Positions 20,201 to 33,119 of a stretch of DNA of 64,000 nucleotides are shown here, in pieces. Both the position numbers and the translations under genes were made by a program. This stretch comes from Platerodrilus igneus (Eukaryota; Arthropoda; Insecta; Coleoptera; Lycidae). Position 1 is the first letter of the stretch. The number at the start of each line of letters is the position of its first letter. The stretch covers positions 7,879,501 to 7,943,500 of the forward strand of contig JARFIW010000588.1 in NCBI GenBank assembly GCA_036346225.1, in the 5' to 3' direction. Under the pieces are notes generated by a model, which was not told where the DNA came from, ran no database searches, and saw nothing but the letters and a program-made list of their open reading frames with translations.

Positions 20201-21986
20201 TTCTTACGATGACGAGCCCCAAGATGGATACTGTATGTCATTAATTAATTAATGAATCATAATACCTGAAAAAGAATTTAATTTAGCATGTTAGTTATCA
20301 TAAAGTAATGGTAAGATTTGTGGAATGTCAACCAATGATCAATTAATGTAAGTGACACAAGGATCTGTTCCAAAATAGGAATTAGGCATAAATAATAATG
20401 AATGTACTTCTTAAACATTGGTATATAGTAGGCAAGAAAATTTTTTAGAGACTATCTCCTAGGTAATGTGTAAGGAATAGATGTTTTTACTCAGAGAGCT
20501 TGTAAAAAAACTATGTAATAGAAAATTAATATATCTAATAGAAGTTTATCGTTTTATTTAATCGACGTGTAACAGTAGAAATAGTACAAAGAAGTTAATG
20601 TTTATGAAAGAAGAGCAATATTATAAAGAAGTTAATGTTTGTGGAAAATAAGTGTGTATTGTATAAAAAATTAAAAGGGTTATACAACCAAGTGCAATAA
20701 AGAAGAGTGATTCCAGTTATAGCAAACACAGGGTCATCTTTAGTGGTGGTGAAAATAGTATCAGAAAGTTTCGCATAAGTTACAGTGGTTTCCCAGTGAA
20801 ACAGGACTACGTCTTATCATATGTGGTGGAGTATTGCAGTGATACATATGCATCTAGCGGATTCTAAGTATAATGTTGCTGAGTTATTATTTTATTAGCT
20901 GTAGAACCTAAAATAAAGTGAGTGTAATCAGAACATAAAACTAAAACCTACTTTCAACAGGTATTAACTGCAGGCGTTCGCAAGACGATTTGTTATCCTG
21001 TAACAAGGCCCATGTGAAACTCAAGCACCTTCGTAGGAATTACAGGTATTTGAAGTTACCCTTATATACATACATCATTTAAAGTTATTTGTTAGTAATT
21101 TGAATCTCAAACGTTTATCTAAATTATACATTTGTGATAATATTTATCAATCTTTATATTTTAACATAAAATTATTTCTTGTATTTAATTTACAGTATAA
21201 GAAAATTTAAGTTATGATTATTAAAAATTCTACTTAATGAGGGGGATATATGAACTTTTACCAACATAAAATTTATCACCCGCAAAGTTCAAAATGAGAA
21301 AACAAAGGAAAAATGTGGAACGTTCTTACCAAATAGTGTAAGTTGAACCAACCAACTTCAACAATGCACCAAGAAGTTCATCCTAACAATCTGTAGAATT
21401 TAACCCAAGCATTCTAATTGAAAACCAGACATAACCTCAAAACCAGATTTGATACAGCAGTGAAGATGAATTTTAATTCTTGAAATAAAAGCAGATTCTT
21501 GCTTGTACTATATTTTCTAAACCGCCTTATTCCAAATTTGATACAGCATTAAAGTTAAATTTTAATTCTTGAAATAAAATCAGCTTAACCTCCCATTTAC
21601 GCCTCACACTAGTTGCATGCTACTTCTAAATTCTATGTTAATTGAAATTTACAATACATTCGAAAAATGCATGCTTAAAGAAGTTTAATCAGCACAGTGA
21701 CTATCAAAATGCACCGTTAGCCGCCTACCAGTCTATTTATATCTTTCTTTTATTAACAACACACATGCAAGTGCCCCATGCCAACAATGAAATCTTACAC
21801 AAACAATTTTTTTCTTCTCCTAGACCAGGCCCATCTGGCCATGGTTATCAATACATAAACCCACTCGACCTTTGCCCTAACAAAATCAGAACGAAAAGTG
21901 ACAAGCTTTATAAAATAACAATTGCTTGCAAATTATTAGAATACAAACATCGATGAAGAGAACTGTAGAGCCTAACCTAACGATGT
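20201..21986. other. No gene recognised; short direct duplications
   Basis: A+T-rich ERMP1 intron. AAGAAGTTAATGTTT occurs twice (near 20587 and 20625). A longer direct duplication near 21449-21500 and 21535-21585 shares TTGATACAGCA, then TTTTAATTCTTGAAATAAAA. A 104-codon frame at 21642 has no recognisable motif. Confidence 0.55.
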
Positions 21987-22922
21987 TGTTACTATGCTAT
22001 AATATGTCACCATAGTGACACTAGAAGAATGTATTTTATTGAAATATTATTAAATGTTAATGAAATATTATTACACACCTGTAATTAGAATTGTAATTAA
22101 TTTAATAAACCAGATATCCTCGACTATTGTTTATTCTTACGTTACACCGTGGTTACATATAAAAAAGTTCCATAAATGCAACCCCGGAAGCGAGGTGTAA
22201 TAGACACTATCAACAGTTGGCAGCACTAATTCTTATACAGATCTGGGCGCGGTCAACTACTAATAATGTCATCAATATTACGCAATACTACGTAAATTTA
22301 CTCAATTTTTAACACAAAGAATAAGGCACACAAAATAAGTAAAGGATTACTTACATCAGAAATCCTGCTTTCGCTCGAAATTGCGCTCGGGTAGGCCTCT
22401 AACCAAGTCCAGTCGGGGCTCCTTCCGGAGGAATTAGAGATGATACGTCGACGCTCTCAAATGCGTACGGATCAGCTCCAGCTAGCTAAGGTAGCCATGA
22501 GTCTTCATCCTCAGGCGTGGAGATCGGTGCGCCTAGGTGGCGGCAGATGTCTTACCTATGTAGGGATTGGACGGGAAAATAAGGTATGAGGGTAGATAAA
22601 CGAAGATAATTAGATAGGATATCTACATAGGTAAACCTAACAATACGTTCCCAGAAAAGAAAACGAGCACTCAACTCGACGATACCCGGTAAAAAGCCAC
22701 GTTATAGCGAGAGAACCGGAAAACTCTCCCACCCCTTGCCTAGTATTCCTATACCCCTCTAGCATTGCACGATTTGCGCAAATGCACTACTCTGACGTAC
22801 GGAAGTACCGCCTAGTCTATTTAAAAGATTCCCGCGCACCGCGTATTTGAAAATATGCCGCGAAACTTCCGTACACCAAAAACTAACCTAAAACAATGTT
22901 TAAGTGGCAATGGCACGTAACA
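21987..22922 (-). mobile_element. Solo LTR of the TGTTAC/GTAACA family (copy E)
   Basis: 936 bp with inverted ends TGTTAC ... GTAACA. On the minus strand it begins TGTTACGTGCCATTGCCACT, almost the same as 52282 (copy F, + strand), and is related to 47251-47862 (copy D). Shared blocks include GGAAGTTTCGCG, CCTATGTAGAT and CATAGGTA. No clean target duplication is visible. Confidence 0.7.
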
Positions 22923-22976
22923 TTATATAGCATTACAATGGTTTGAAATGCACAATTAAAATAAATTTATTTATCT

Positions 22977-23087
22977 TTAGGACTTAAATACAGCTAATGT
23001 ATGTTTCGTGTTGCCTCCTAATGGATTTATAATTTTTAGGAGAAATTTTGCTAAATTATGGCATGGTGAATCTGTTGGGCTTACAAT
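22977..23087 (-). pseudogene. Penelope-like RT fragment, minus copy
   Basis: The minus frame reads SPCHNLAKFLLKIINPLGG, the PLE segment just upstream of the RT DVxSLF motif. It is 5'- and 3'-truncated and lies back to back with a plus-strand copy of the same segment. Confidence 0.65.
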
Positions 23088-23418
23088 AGCAAAATTTCTC
23101 CTAAAAATTATAAATCCACTAGCAGGCAAAATGAATTCTTTCATAAAAAGCAGCCAACACTTATTAGAAAAATTATGAAACATCAAAATTGAAAATACGC
23201 ACACAATGGTAAGTTTTGATGTAGTAAATCTCTTCACAAATGTCCCTGTAAACAAAACATTCAATATTATAAAAAACAAACTACAAAAAGATGCCAACTT
23301 TAAAGAAAGAACAAAATTAAGTATATCATCGATCATGAAATTACTTGACGTATGCATCAATACCACATATTTTCAAATAAATGACCAAAGGAATTTCTCT
23401 TTTATGAATTTTTGGTAG
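23088..23418 (+). pseudogene. Penelope-like RT fragment, plus copy
   Basis: The plus frame reads AKFLLKIINPLAGKMNSFIK, an internal stop, then from 23206 MVSFDVVNLFTNVPVNKTF and CINTTYFQ. This is the PLE RT region around the first catalytic Asp. It belongs to another PLE lineage than the 9873-12925 element. It ends at about 23418 before the YVDD box. Its first 31 bp (23088-23118) are the exact inverse of 23022-23052. Confidence 0.75.
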
Positions 23419-25755
23419 ATAGTAAAAGTAAGGTGGTTTGCTGTAATGTTTTTCTTCTTTGTTTTTGAACTTATTTTTAAATTTATAGCTCCCAGGGTGC
23501 AACACAAGTGGAAGGCACTCATTCTTCTAAACTTTAAAATTTTCAGCTAATGTATTCATACCAAATATATCAAACATTAATAAGTCAAAGTTGCCTTCAA
23601 TTTGTGTCATAAGTGTCAACTTGCAATTTTTATTATTTTGACATCGATCCTAGGTCATGGAACGAAACGTAAATAAAGACGATTTTAACAGCTTTGCGTG
23701 GTTTAATTCCCAAAGAAGATTAAGAAAAATACAAAACAAACCACAACAAACATGCACGGAGTGTTTTAAATAAGTATTCATTTCAATTGGAAGGTAACCT
23801 AACTTGTTAAATAAAAGTTCGTATGATTTGAAATAACACACATAGTGTAAATTCGTCTGGGTTTGGCATTTGAGGAGGGGCTTCTTAGTAAACGTAAACC
23901 AAGGTAGTTGGAAATTAAAATTTACATACAGCATGCAGAAATCAGTCTATTTTGGAAATTTAACGTATCACAGTAATGGTGATAGATAAATACATTGTTG
24001 ACGTAAGTGTAGTCTCAACACCTGTTGACTCTAGATGTCGAATGTTCTGGTATTCAAATATTTCTAGAGTAAAACTTTAAAAATATCAAAGTAAAAACAA
24101 TTCTCATATACGTCCGCTTATAATACAATATTTCTAGATAGCATTTCGTACTGTATGCAACTCCAGTTCAAAGGATAATTAATAATTCCAGCCCTAATTT
24201 ATTAGGAGGCTCCAACCATTTAGTGATTAGGATTCCGACCCTATAACAAAATGATGCTTTTAATAAAATGGAATGTTTTGAAAGTATATTCCTTCCCAGT
24301 TGCTAAAAATTTACATTCTTATGTGTGAAATTCGATTAGTAGCACAAGAAAAATTTTACCCCGTACAAGACTTGATTTATTTTAATTACCAGTTGAACAA
24401 ACTGGTTGCAAACTTGTTGAAATACCAAAAAGAACTAGACGTGGTGATGGCAATCCATCGTCTTCCACAACACTAAGACATGTTGAACTGCTCTTTGTAT
24501 AAACAAGCTGAACTGCACATCCCTTTCTCAATATCACATGATAGCACGACAAGAGCAGCTACTTCTTGCTTTTACACCCATATAAAACATGCACATAAAG
24601 TTGGCTAACATCCCAAACTAGTAACAGAAAATCATACTGTTAAATTGGTTTTGTCCGTCTTTCCCCCCATTTTCTATACTTTTAAGGGGTATGTCATTGT
24701 ATCATGGTCTTCCTATTGAGCTTACTTATATCACGCGAAAAATTGCCATTTACTTATAGTCTTAAATGTGATTATTGTTTTCTTATGTATTCAGCAATTT
24801 GTACATGGGGACATTGTAAGATTTACCATTGTATGTAATATTTCTGGTTAAATCAATCGTAACCTGATATTTGTGAATTCCACTATCATCGACTGTATCT
24901 AAGTGATCAAGCTACATAATATTTCGTTTATATCATCTGGGGTTACTGTATCCTGTATCTTTTTAGTTTTACTCATTTCTACTGAAAGTATACAAAGATC
25001 TCCCATTTATGGCATAATTAATCTAAAAGCTTCTTAAGGTAAAATAATACGTTCAAAAAATTACCATTTCAATCGGTCTGTTTGCTCAAACTAACTGCGC
25101 TACTTACTCATGCTTGCATCTTTGTATTCAGATTCGTAATGCTTAATATTGAAATATGTTTTCCTTTTTAACAGTTTTGTAATAAGTTATCGACCCGAGT
25201 TACATTCAACTATGTATTGTATAAAAGAAATAACTATGGTTTTGTGGTTTAAGTTTATTTCCTGAATTCCCTTTATAAAACTAAAAGAAATTGAAATTCC
25301 TGCTTAAACAGTACTATTCGTGAAATAATAATAAACAGGGTGCATCCATATTTATTCTGCCAATTTAAAATATTTTTTTAACTTTATCTGGTTTAGATCT
25401 AAAGTAACGTGAACGCGTTATAGATACTCTTTCTTTATAGTATTGATAATATCATTGCGATGTCAATGGCATTCAAATTTATTATAATTTTTTAGCAGAA
25501 AGTTGCAAGCATATAGAAACGTCAATAAAGCTCAAATCGTGCTAATAGGAAGTCCAAATGTGTTAGGGAAAATTCATTTCGCAAACGTTCCCATATTACT
25601 GTACGATAATTTGGTTATACACACACCTTTCTTCAACAGTTAAAAATCTTGATATATAACTTTTTTTGACATGGAAATAGCTGATGGTTAACTTTTTTAG
25701 AAAAACTTCAGTTGACCTTCCTACACTTAGAAACTTTACACTTCTAGTTAAGCTT
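23419..25755. other. No gene recognised
   Basis: ERMP1 intron. A CAGGGTGCATCC motif near 25337 resembles a mariner-type terminus without a visible partner. Other open frames lack recognisable domains. Confidence 0.5.
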
Positions 25756-26307
25756 GCTATGTTTCCAACCCTTACTTGATTACTTATTAAAGTTTAATCA
25801 TGCAAATTTCTATCTATCACTTACAAAAGCTTTACTATTTACGGTTCATGGTTTCTTGCAGCAGAACCAACATCTCAGGGACCTTGTAACAATTTTATTT
25901 TTGATTAATAAATCCCTTCATCAAAGTGCGAGAATAATAAAACACTTTTATTAAAATAATGGTAAAATACATTTAACAACTAAGGTAATACGTTAAAGCA
26001 GCATCGTACTTTGGATTCTATTTGTGGTTGAATATCTGTGTCTTCTACAGCTATTTGCAGGCGCGTTTCGGTTTGACAGCCCACTCCTCGGACGCTCCGG
26101 TCGCCCGAGCTAGTTTTGTAAGCAGTCGGCCATACGTGGAAGAAGAGATAAGATGTACCAAAGACTGCAGGCCGGCAATTTGCGTATCCACTTTGAGGAG
26201 TCGGGACACATCTTTGAATAGCGGTTGGTATAGTATGAAGGTTATTAACTTGTTTAATTTGAGATAATTTATTTAGCGCGTACGATGTAATGAAAGCAAC
26301 TATTAAA

Positions 26308-26452
26308 AATGCAACTTAGAAGATAGAAAGTTTAACCAATTTTATTAAGAAGATCACTTTGTTATACGACGTGAAGAATGCAACTTTGATAATAGAAAGT
26401 TTAACCAATTAGGAGAAAGATCACTTTCTTATACAGCGTAAAGATGCTACTT
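26308..26452 (+). repeat. 69-bp tandem repeat inside LTR C
   Basis: Units beginning AATGCAACTT at 26308 and 26377 plus a partial third at 26441. They share GATAGAAAGTTTAACCAATT and AGATCACTTT. Confidence 0.8.
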
Positions 26453-27626
26453 TGGTGAGGCGGTGTGATTCAACATCCAGATTGCAGCAGATGCCGAATG
26501 TATTTCTACACCTGGAACAACTCCATTTGGTAGAAGCTGTTTAGTACGAGCTTGGTTCACACTACACGCAATAAACTTCGCATGATATAACAAGTACCTC
26601 ATCAATGCGAGAAAAGCAGCTTTTGGTTCGTAGTTAGCTTTAAGTACTTTTTTGGTGTTTCACATTAGAAACACGCTAATTTGTTCTTATGTGTAAAAGC
26701 ACGAATATTATAAAAGTTACAACTATTGCTGAGCTGGATTTCCAGTGTCGAAATTAAAAGTCACTAATTTGATGTTTTAAGAAACAACACGCGTGGTTCA
26801 GTATGAATCGTTAGTTACAACAACAGGTGTTACTGACGTCACTTATTTTTCTGTAGTATACTGCTGACAGATGTGTTCTTGAAAGCAAATGCTTCGAACA
26901 GCTTTAGCACAAGTTATGTAAACAAGAATATTTTTGTGATCTGCTTTTTTAGAAACTAAAACTAGTACATGTAACTTAAAAAAGAAAAACTTGAGTAGTA
27001 ACATTTTTAGATGTAACCTGCCTGAACAGATCTGCACGGGTCGGAGTTTTTTTTGTAACAAGTTTACAATTTACTGTAAAATGTTTGATTATGAATAATT
27101 TAGATAAACCTGAAATTAAAATTCACGAAGTAATTCAGTTATTAATTAAATTTTGTTGCAAGTCATTTTATTTTAAAAGAGATTCTTTTTAGTAAATAAT
27201 TGGTTCAAGATTAAAGTTTTTTATTTTGATCAAATATGATCAAACCTAAACACATAAAGCTAACATCTTTAAGAGTAGAATTTTGATGCCAACTTTATAT
27301 AGAAAATATCTTTTAATACTTCTTTATGTATATTTGCGGGACACAAATAGTGTTCCACTTTTTTATTAACCTAACTATTATAATTTCTTACAGGAACAGC
27401 GTCTTATTCTATTAAGACAGGTTTTTGTCATCAAAGGCGATCTTTTTTTCTTTGGGTCTCCACGTCCACCCTTAGAAATATGCCATGCCATTATCCTGAA
27501 TAAGTCCGGACTTGGTGGCGCCTATTTGTCTGAGATTAAGTTTGACCTACAAACAGATTTCGACTTACCCCCCCATTTCTCATAGCTCTACCCAAGGAAT
27601 AGACCCCTAGTTATGTCGGAAGATTT

Positions 27627-27786
27627 CGTTACACTAGCGCCCATGAGTGGGGCAGATGTATAAAGAAAAAACGTTTCACTGACGCCCAACGTCTAGGGCC
27701 AGCCTTGTAAAAATAAAAGAAAGAAAAATCGTTTCACTGGCACACAACGTGGTGCAAGACATAATAAGAAAAAAAACACCGTTTCA
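27627..27786 (+). repeat. Tandem primer-site-like modules (array C)
   Basis: TAGCGCCCATGAGTGGGGC at 27635-27653, TGACGCCCAACGTCTAGGGC at 27680-27699 and TGGCACACAACGTGGTGC at 27739-27756. Each is preceded by a terminal heptamer, CGTTACA at 27627 and CGTTTCA at 27672 and 27730, and the last CGTTTCA (27780-27786) is the actual integrated end. These are decayed forms of the tRNA-Lys(CUU) primer site. Step lengths are 45, 58 and 50 bp. Confidence 0.75.
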
Positions 27787-28633
27787 ACCTGGTGGGTCGA
27801 TTTTCAGCAGATTTGATGACGTTTTTGCTTGCTGGTAATGGCTGTAGTGCCCCAAAGGAAGTGATAAGAAAGGTTGGGACGAGAAACGAGCACTACATCA
27901 AAATACATGCAATAACAACCTCCTTGAAAACACCACCGCTTTCATCAATTCTAGTACTGAAGTGGTTTACATAATTACCCCCCTTATCCCAGCACTTATT
28001 CATAACTCTCGGGATTGGCTTATTCAAATGTTTAATGTCTTACAACCAATTAGAACAATGATTTACGTCACTTCAATAATGTATGTTCACGTTACATTCC
28101 CGAGAGCGATAAAAATTCCCAAGAACTTATTTACACATATAAAAATCATACTAATCTTAAAATGTAACTAATACTTTATAAAATAACCTGGCCCGGATTC
28201 AGGAAACTGAAAGAATTCTTTTACTTTTATACAAAATACCATATATTTAATAAATATAAGAAATGGAAACTTGGATATCCCATAAATAAAATTGCATATT
28301 ACGAGTTAATTCACTTAATACTAACAGCTTAAGTAACGACTAGTTCAATTCATAAAAAATTTTCTGTTTGTCTGCAACAATACTTTCAACCTGTTAAAAG
28401 TAGCTGTTTCTGATTTATCTTCAACTCGAGAGTAACTCCATTTTATATACATGGATTTTGGTATAAGCTTGATTATCAACAAAAAATAGATTTACGTCCT
28501 AATTTATAAATTATTCAAAAAGAAGAAAGTAGATCTGGTTTTCTGTGAATTTTTTAACTAGTTATTTCGAGAAGTATTATTATGAATTATCTTACACATT
28601 GAATCCTTTATAATTTCTCTTACTTATGTTATA

Positions 28634-29495
28634 CAGGGTGTTTTTTTTAAGTGGGAGGTCACCTGTATATGGAAGACCAATGGTAGAAGGAAGCTGAAAA
28701 TTTGCACTAGGATGTTATCGAATGTGCCCTACATGTCTAAAATAGTTTCGATACGTTGGCACTGCCGGTTATACCGGAAGTCGGTATTACTATCGTTATT
28801 TTAAATAGAACGCCCTGTATATTTATGCATTTTCGAATTCCTTGTCGAATTTTATGTGAACTTTTATAACACAACCATGCCTCTATCTAATGCCCTTTTC
28901 GAGATATTTTGACTTTTAGTAAATTTTTGACATTTGCACATAGTCACATAAATTGGAATAACTAGAAAGTGCACGAACTTACAAAATTGTTTTTTTGCAA
29001 TCACATTAATAATACTTGATATTATTTCTACGTGCAAAGAAAATCTGATTGCAATGTACAGGGTGCTAGAAAATTCATTTTATAATTTGACTAATAGAAT
29101 GTGAAATATTCCGTTTTCTTTTAAATGGAACCTACCATATTTTGTTACATTAATCAATTCTATGGAAAAACATACCTTAGGTATGTAATTACAACAATCC
29201 ATTTATTGTAAGCCGTTTTTGAGTTATTTGCATTGAAAAAAAAATGCACTAGTTCAGTAACATAATAACACTTGCTACTATCAAGTAGCTTTTGTCCGAT
29301 ACATTAACAAAAGAATAATTGGTTATTTTTACGAAACGTCAAATGTAGATAATTCTACGCAGGTTGCAATTCCTGTACTCTAGTTATTTGTAATGGCTAA
29401 TCAAAACTTTACAAATCAAGATTATCTCGAAATGATAATTATTTATGGCGAATGCAACAGAATTCTTCAAAGAACTTGCGATGTCTTTCATCAAA
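28634..29495 (+). repeat. Left inverted arm (about 860 bp), reaching into the transposase gene
   Basis: Inverse of about 33238-34556 apart from the extra fragment in the right arm. It includes the transposase start codon region (29393 onward), so the arm overlaps coding sequence. Confidence 0.85.
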
Positions 29496-30347
29496 AATTT
29501 CTTGAAAAGTCAGCGCCGAATGTTAGGCTTCTTAAAACTATTCTTGAAAGCTGTGCGAATAATGGATCATTTATTACAAAGAATAACAGGACCAGCACCG
29601 TTACGGAGGAAGTAATCGGAGGTACTAATGTATTGGCATATTTTCATGCAGCAGAGCTTCACTAAATAATGCTGTGCAGGATATAGGAATGAGCCGTAGT
29701 TCTATGTACAATATTTTGAAGGCAAATAATTTTAAAAGTTGGTCACTTTATCCTGGTCAGCACCTTAAGGAAACCGATTTCGAAAGAATGATGTTGTTTT
29801 GCGAATTTGTATTACTTAGAACGCAAGAGGATGAACAGTTTTTGAAAAATATTATTTGGAGCGATGAATCAAAGTTTACGAAAAACGGAGTGTTTAACCG
29901 ACATAGTTCACACCATTGCTCCACAGAAAATCCTCACCAGACATACATAACACATTTTCAGGAAAGATGGTCTTTTAACGTTTATTGTGTTATTAGAGAT
30001 TCGCGAATTTTTTGTGTAGTGTTTTACCAGGAAAATTTAAACGGTAAAGTACATATTGTTTTAGTAATTCTTTTTCTTCTTAATGAACACTTTTTATAGG
30101 GGAACGATATTTAGAAATTGTGCGTGGAGAAATTGTAGCATATTTAAACAACCTCCCACCTAATGAAGTACGCAAAATATTCTACCAGTACGACGGTGCT
30201 CCTGCGCACAATGGAAACGTTATAACTGAGTACTTACATGCCTTGTTTGAAGACCAATTTATAGCTAACATCGGACCTCGCTTATGGCCACCCCGATCAC
30301 CCGATTTCACTCCTTGGATTTTTTTCTATGGGGTATGTAAAAGATAC

Positions 30348-32735
30348 CTCTTGGTCTGTGGTGATTTTAATGTTCATTTTGAATCTACTGAGAAAGCAGC
30401 TATAACACTGACTGATTTTTTTCTTTTTTTTCTTCTTTCCTTTGGCAAGTACATTGTTAATAAAACAGCTACTCGTCTTTCTCATTGTCTAGATACAATC
30501 TTTACCAATATTCCATCTCTCTCTTGTAGAGTGGTTAAGACTGGCTTGTCTGATCATTTCGGCCTTGCCACTCAATTAAATCGTAACGATAATGTTAAAG
30601 TTGTTAATCATCATAAATCTAATCGACCTCATACAATATATGGGAAATATAAATTTTTTAATCATCTCCAACTAGTTAACTGGAACTTTATTGATGATAA
30701 TAGTCTGTCCATTAATGACAAATTTTCTAACTTTATGTCTATAATTGCTTCTGCAGCTGATCTATGTTTTCCTATCAAACACTTAAGGATATTGAATAAC
30801 TGTTCCAAAATAGTTGTCAATTGGTTTACGGATGACCTACGAAAGATGCGTGATAATTACTTACTTCATGTTGAATTCTATGATGCTTTTCCTAGTGCAG
30901 AACTCAAACTGCATGTTAATAAATTAAAATATGCTTATCGTCATGCACTCAAAAATGCTAAAATTAATGCCTATGACAAACTACATTCTTAGAGCTAAAA
31001 ATAATAATAAAAGAAAATGGGATTTGATTAATAATTTCAAAGATTCTAAAAACAGAGCCAATGATATGAACACTCGTTTCTCAGCTGATGACTTCAACTA
31101 TTCTTTTATTGATTCTGTTGCAGAAATCTTATCCAATTTATCTAATACTAACTCTAGTACCACAACTACTTATACACATTGTTTCTCTGGTTTGGTACCC
31201 TCTTTCCATTTTGAAGAAGTTTCTTTCAACTATGTACGAGATGTTATCTTAGCGATAAGGAATTCTCGATCGAAGGATTTGTTTAATATTAACATCTCTT
31301 TAGTTAAATCAGTTATCAACAGTATTCTTATTCCGCTAACCAAATTACTTAATATTTGCATAAAGAAAGCAGTTTTCCCTGATATTCTAAAACAAGCAAA
31401 AGTGATCCCTGTTCATAAAAAGGGTACGTTTGATGATATTAAGAACTATCGTCCTATTTCTCTTTTACCCACTTTTTCAAAAGTTTTTGAATGTATATTA
31501 AATACTCAAATTACTTCTTATCTTGAAAATAATAGTTTGTTTTGTGCTGAGCAATTCGGCTTCCGAAAAAAATTATCTACTAGTGATGCATTAGTCAAAT
31601 TAGTAAATAAAATTTCAGATGTTTTTGAGGAGGGTAGTTATCTTGCCGTTAAATTCTGTGATTTGACTAAGGCTTTTGATTGTGTTGATCATGCCCTCTT
31701 AGTTAACAAATTAAAAGGCTTAAATTTTGATGAAGATAGTATTAAGCTAATTGCTTCATATCTGACTGCTAGGTCTCAACGGGTTTTTTTACAAAGGCAA
31801 ATTGTCCAGCATGTGTGAGGTTTTTTCTGGTGTTCCTCAAGGTTCCATCCTCGGTCCGCTTCTTTTCTTATGCTTTATTAACGACTTACCTTTTTTTCTA
31901 AAAGACAAGTGTGATGTTGTCCTTTATGCAGATGATACCACTCTATATAATAAGAGTGATAATATGGCTCAACTGGTAGCTGACAGTACAACATCTTTAT
32001 GCCTCACTGAATCATGGTTCAATGATAACAAACTTGCCCTGAATAGGGATAAAACCAAACAAATAATTTTTTCATTAAAAAGTGATTCTTTTTCAAAGGA
32101 GCAATCAGCTAGTTTTCTCGGTATTACCCTGGATAGCAAATTAAGTTGGGACACCCACTGTGATCTGCTATGCAAAAAACTTTGCCGAACTATTTATCTC
32201 ATAAACTCTTTGGTAAGATCACTTTCACCTAATGTGCTACTGTCATGTTATCATGGCATGTTCCATTGTCATATTTCATATGCTATAATTGTGTGGGGTC
32301 ATTGTAGCGGCTCCCTTCGGATTTTCAAGCTTCAACGTAGAGTTGTTCGCATTATGTCTAACCTTGGGTTCCGTGATGACTGCCGTGCATCTTTTATAAA
32401 ATTTAAAATTTTAACTTTGCCTTGTCTGTTTATTTTACAATGTCTGCTTTACATCAAAAAACAAATCTCTCAATATCAACACAACACTGATATTCATCAC
32501 TTTGACACTCGCAACAAGGGAAAATTGGTTGTACCTTACCATAGGCTAAGTAGGAGCAGAAACTAACTACTTTGGCTGTATTTTTTATAATGCACTTCAT
32601 TCTAGCATAAAAGATTTGCCTATTTATCAATTTAAATTAAATATAAAAAGGTTCTTATTAGAAAATGCTTTCTACACAATACCTGAGTTTTTAGCTTCAG
32701 TTGGTCCTTTAAGGTTGTCCTCTGAAGATTTATAA
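30348..32735 (+). pseudogene. LINE endonuclease C-terminus and reverse transcriptase, frameshifted
   Basis: Endonuclease remnant 30348-30600 (LLVCGDFNVHF, SDHFGLA). RT block 30931-31818 has VIPVHKKG, NYRPISLLP, EQFGFRKKLST and DLTKAFDCVDH. The next block 31802-32566, in another frame, has SGVPQGSILGPLLF and the catalytic VLYADDTTLY. Then FLGITLDSKLSW and, after one more shift, the C-terminal end SSEDL with TAA at 32733-32735. Three frame changes make it inactive. The motif set fits the CR1/Jockey supergroup; the exact clade is uncertain. Confidence 0.87.
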
Positions 32736-32862
32736 CATAATTTCCATCTTTTTGGTGATTTTTTTTTTTAATTGTATATTCTAAACATATTTTTATTGTA
32801 TTTGACAAATTGTTATTCACGTCAGTGATTCACACATGTTTTATTATAAATAAATAAATAAA
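30348..32862 (+). mobile_element. 5'-truncated CR1/Jockey-like LINE inside the transposase
   Basis: It starts inside the endonuclease domain (VCGDFNVHF) and ends in a (TAAA)n-type tail (ATAAATAAATAAATA at 32848-32862), with a short matching ATAC on each side. No ORF1. Full 5' truncation is normal for LINE retrotransposition. Confidence 0.85.
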
Positions 32863-33119
32863 TACGGTCTTCTCCTACGCTCCTACTACTGAGGAAGATT
32901 GCAAGAGACGAATATTAATTGCTCTAAATTCTTTAACTCTAGAGCAAATACAAAAGGCAACAAATGAAGAGTTCAAAAGACGCATTTTACAATGCCTGGA
33001 TCAAAATAGCCTCCAAATAAAACATTTATAAACAACCTCTTATGTTTTTATATATTTTTCTTTAGGTAAAATATTGTTAGATGAAAAACATTGTTCCATG
33101 TTTGTGTAGTTTTTAAACA

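Larger units (their letters stand above)
25885..27786 (+). mobile_element. Solo LTR with a tRNA-Lys primer-site tail (copy C), with target duplication
   Basis: 1902 bp beginning TGTAACA and ending CGTTTCA, flanked by ACCT at 25881-25884 and 27787-27790. The paralogous empty site in copy 2 reads AAGAACCTGGTAG with a single ACCT (42933-42936). The boundaries are therefore well supported, and the primer-site array is inside the integrated unit. No coding capacity. It contains a 69-bp tandem repeat at 26308-26452. Confidence 0.85.
29393..33031 (+). pseudogene. Mariner-like transposase, frameshifted and split by a LINE
   Basis: The N-terminal block 29393-29665 (ATG, MANQNFTNQDYLEMIIIYGE) holds a helix-turn-helix. 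The next block 29674-30099 has MSRSSMYNILK and the first catalytic Asp in IIWSDESKF. The block from 30120 has FYQYDGAPAHN with the second Asp and WPPRSPDFTP, after which a one-base loss removes the third Asp from frame. The LINE enters at about 30348. Coding resumes at about 32863 (TVFSYAPTTEEDCKRRILIA) and ends with TAA at 33029-33031. Several breaks; non-functional. Confidence 0.85.

Noticed and set aside
20690..20900. LTR end and primer site of another retroelement
   Set aside because: AATAAAG and TGGTGGTG words are present but no inverted ends, partner LTR or coding region.
21642..21956. 104-codon protein gene
   Set aside because: No start context, domain or splice evidence, and it is not conserved in any repeat copy here.
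22977..23366. A 129-codon minus-strand gene
   Set aside because: Only its 3' part is PLE-like. The rest is the antisense of the plus-strand PLE fragment.
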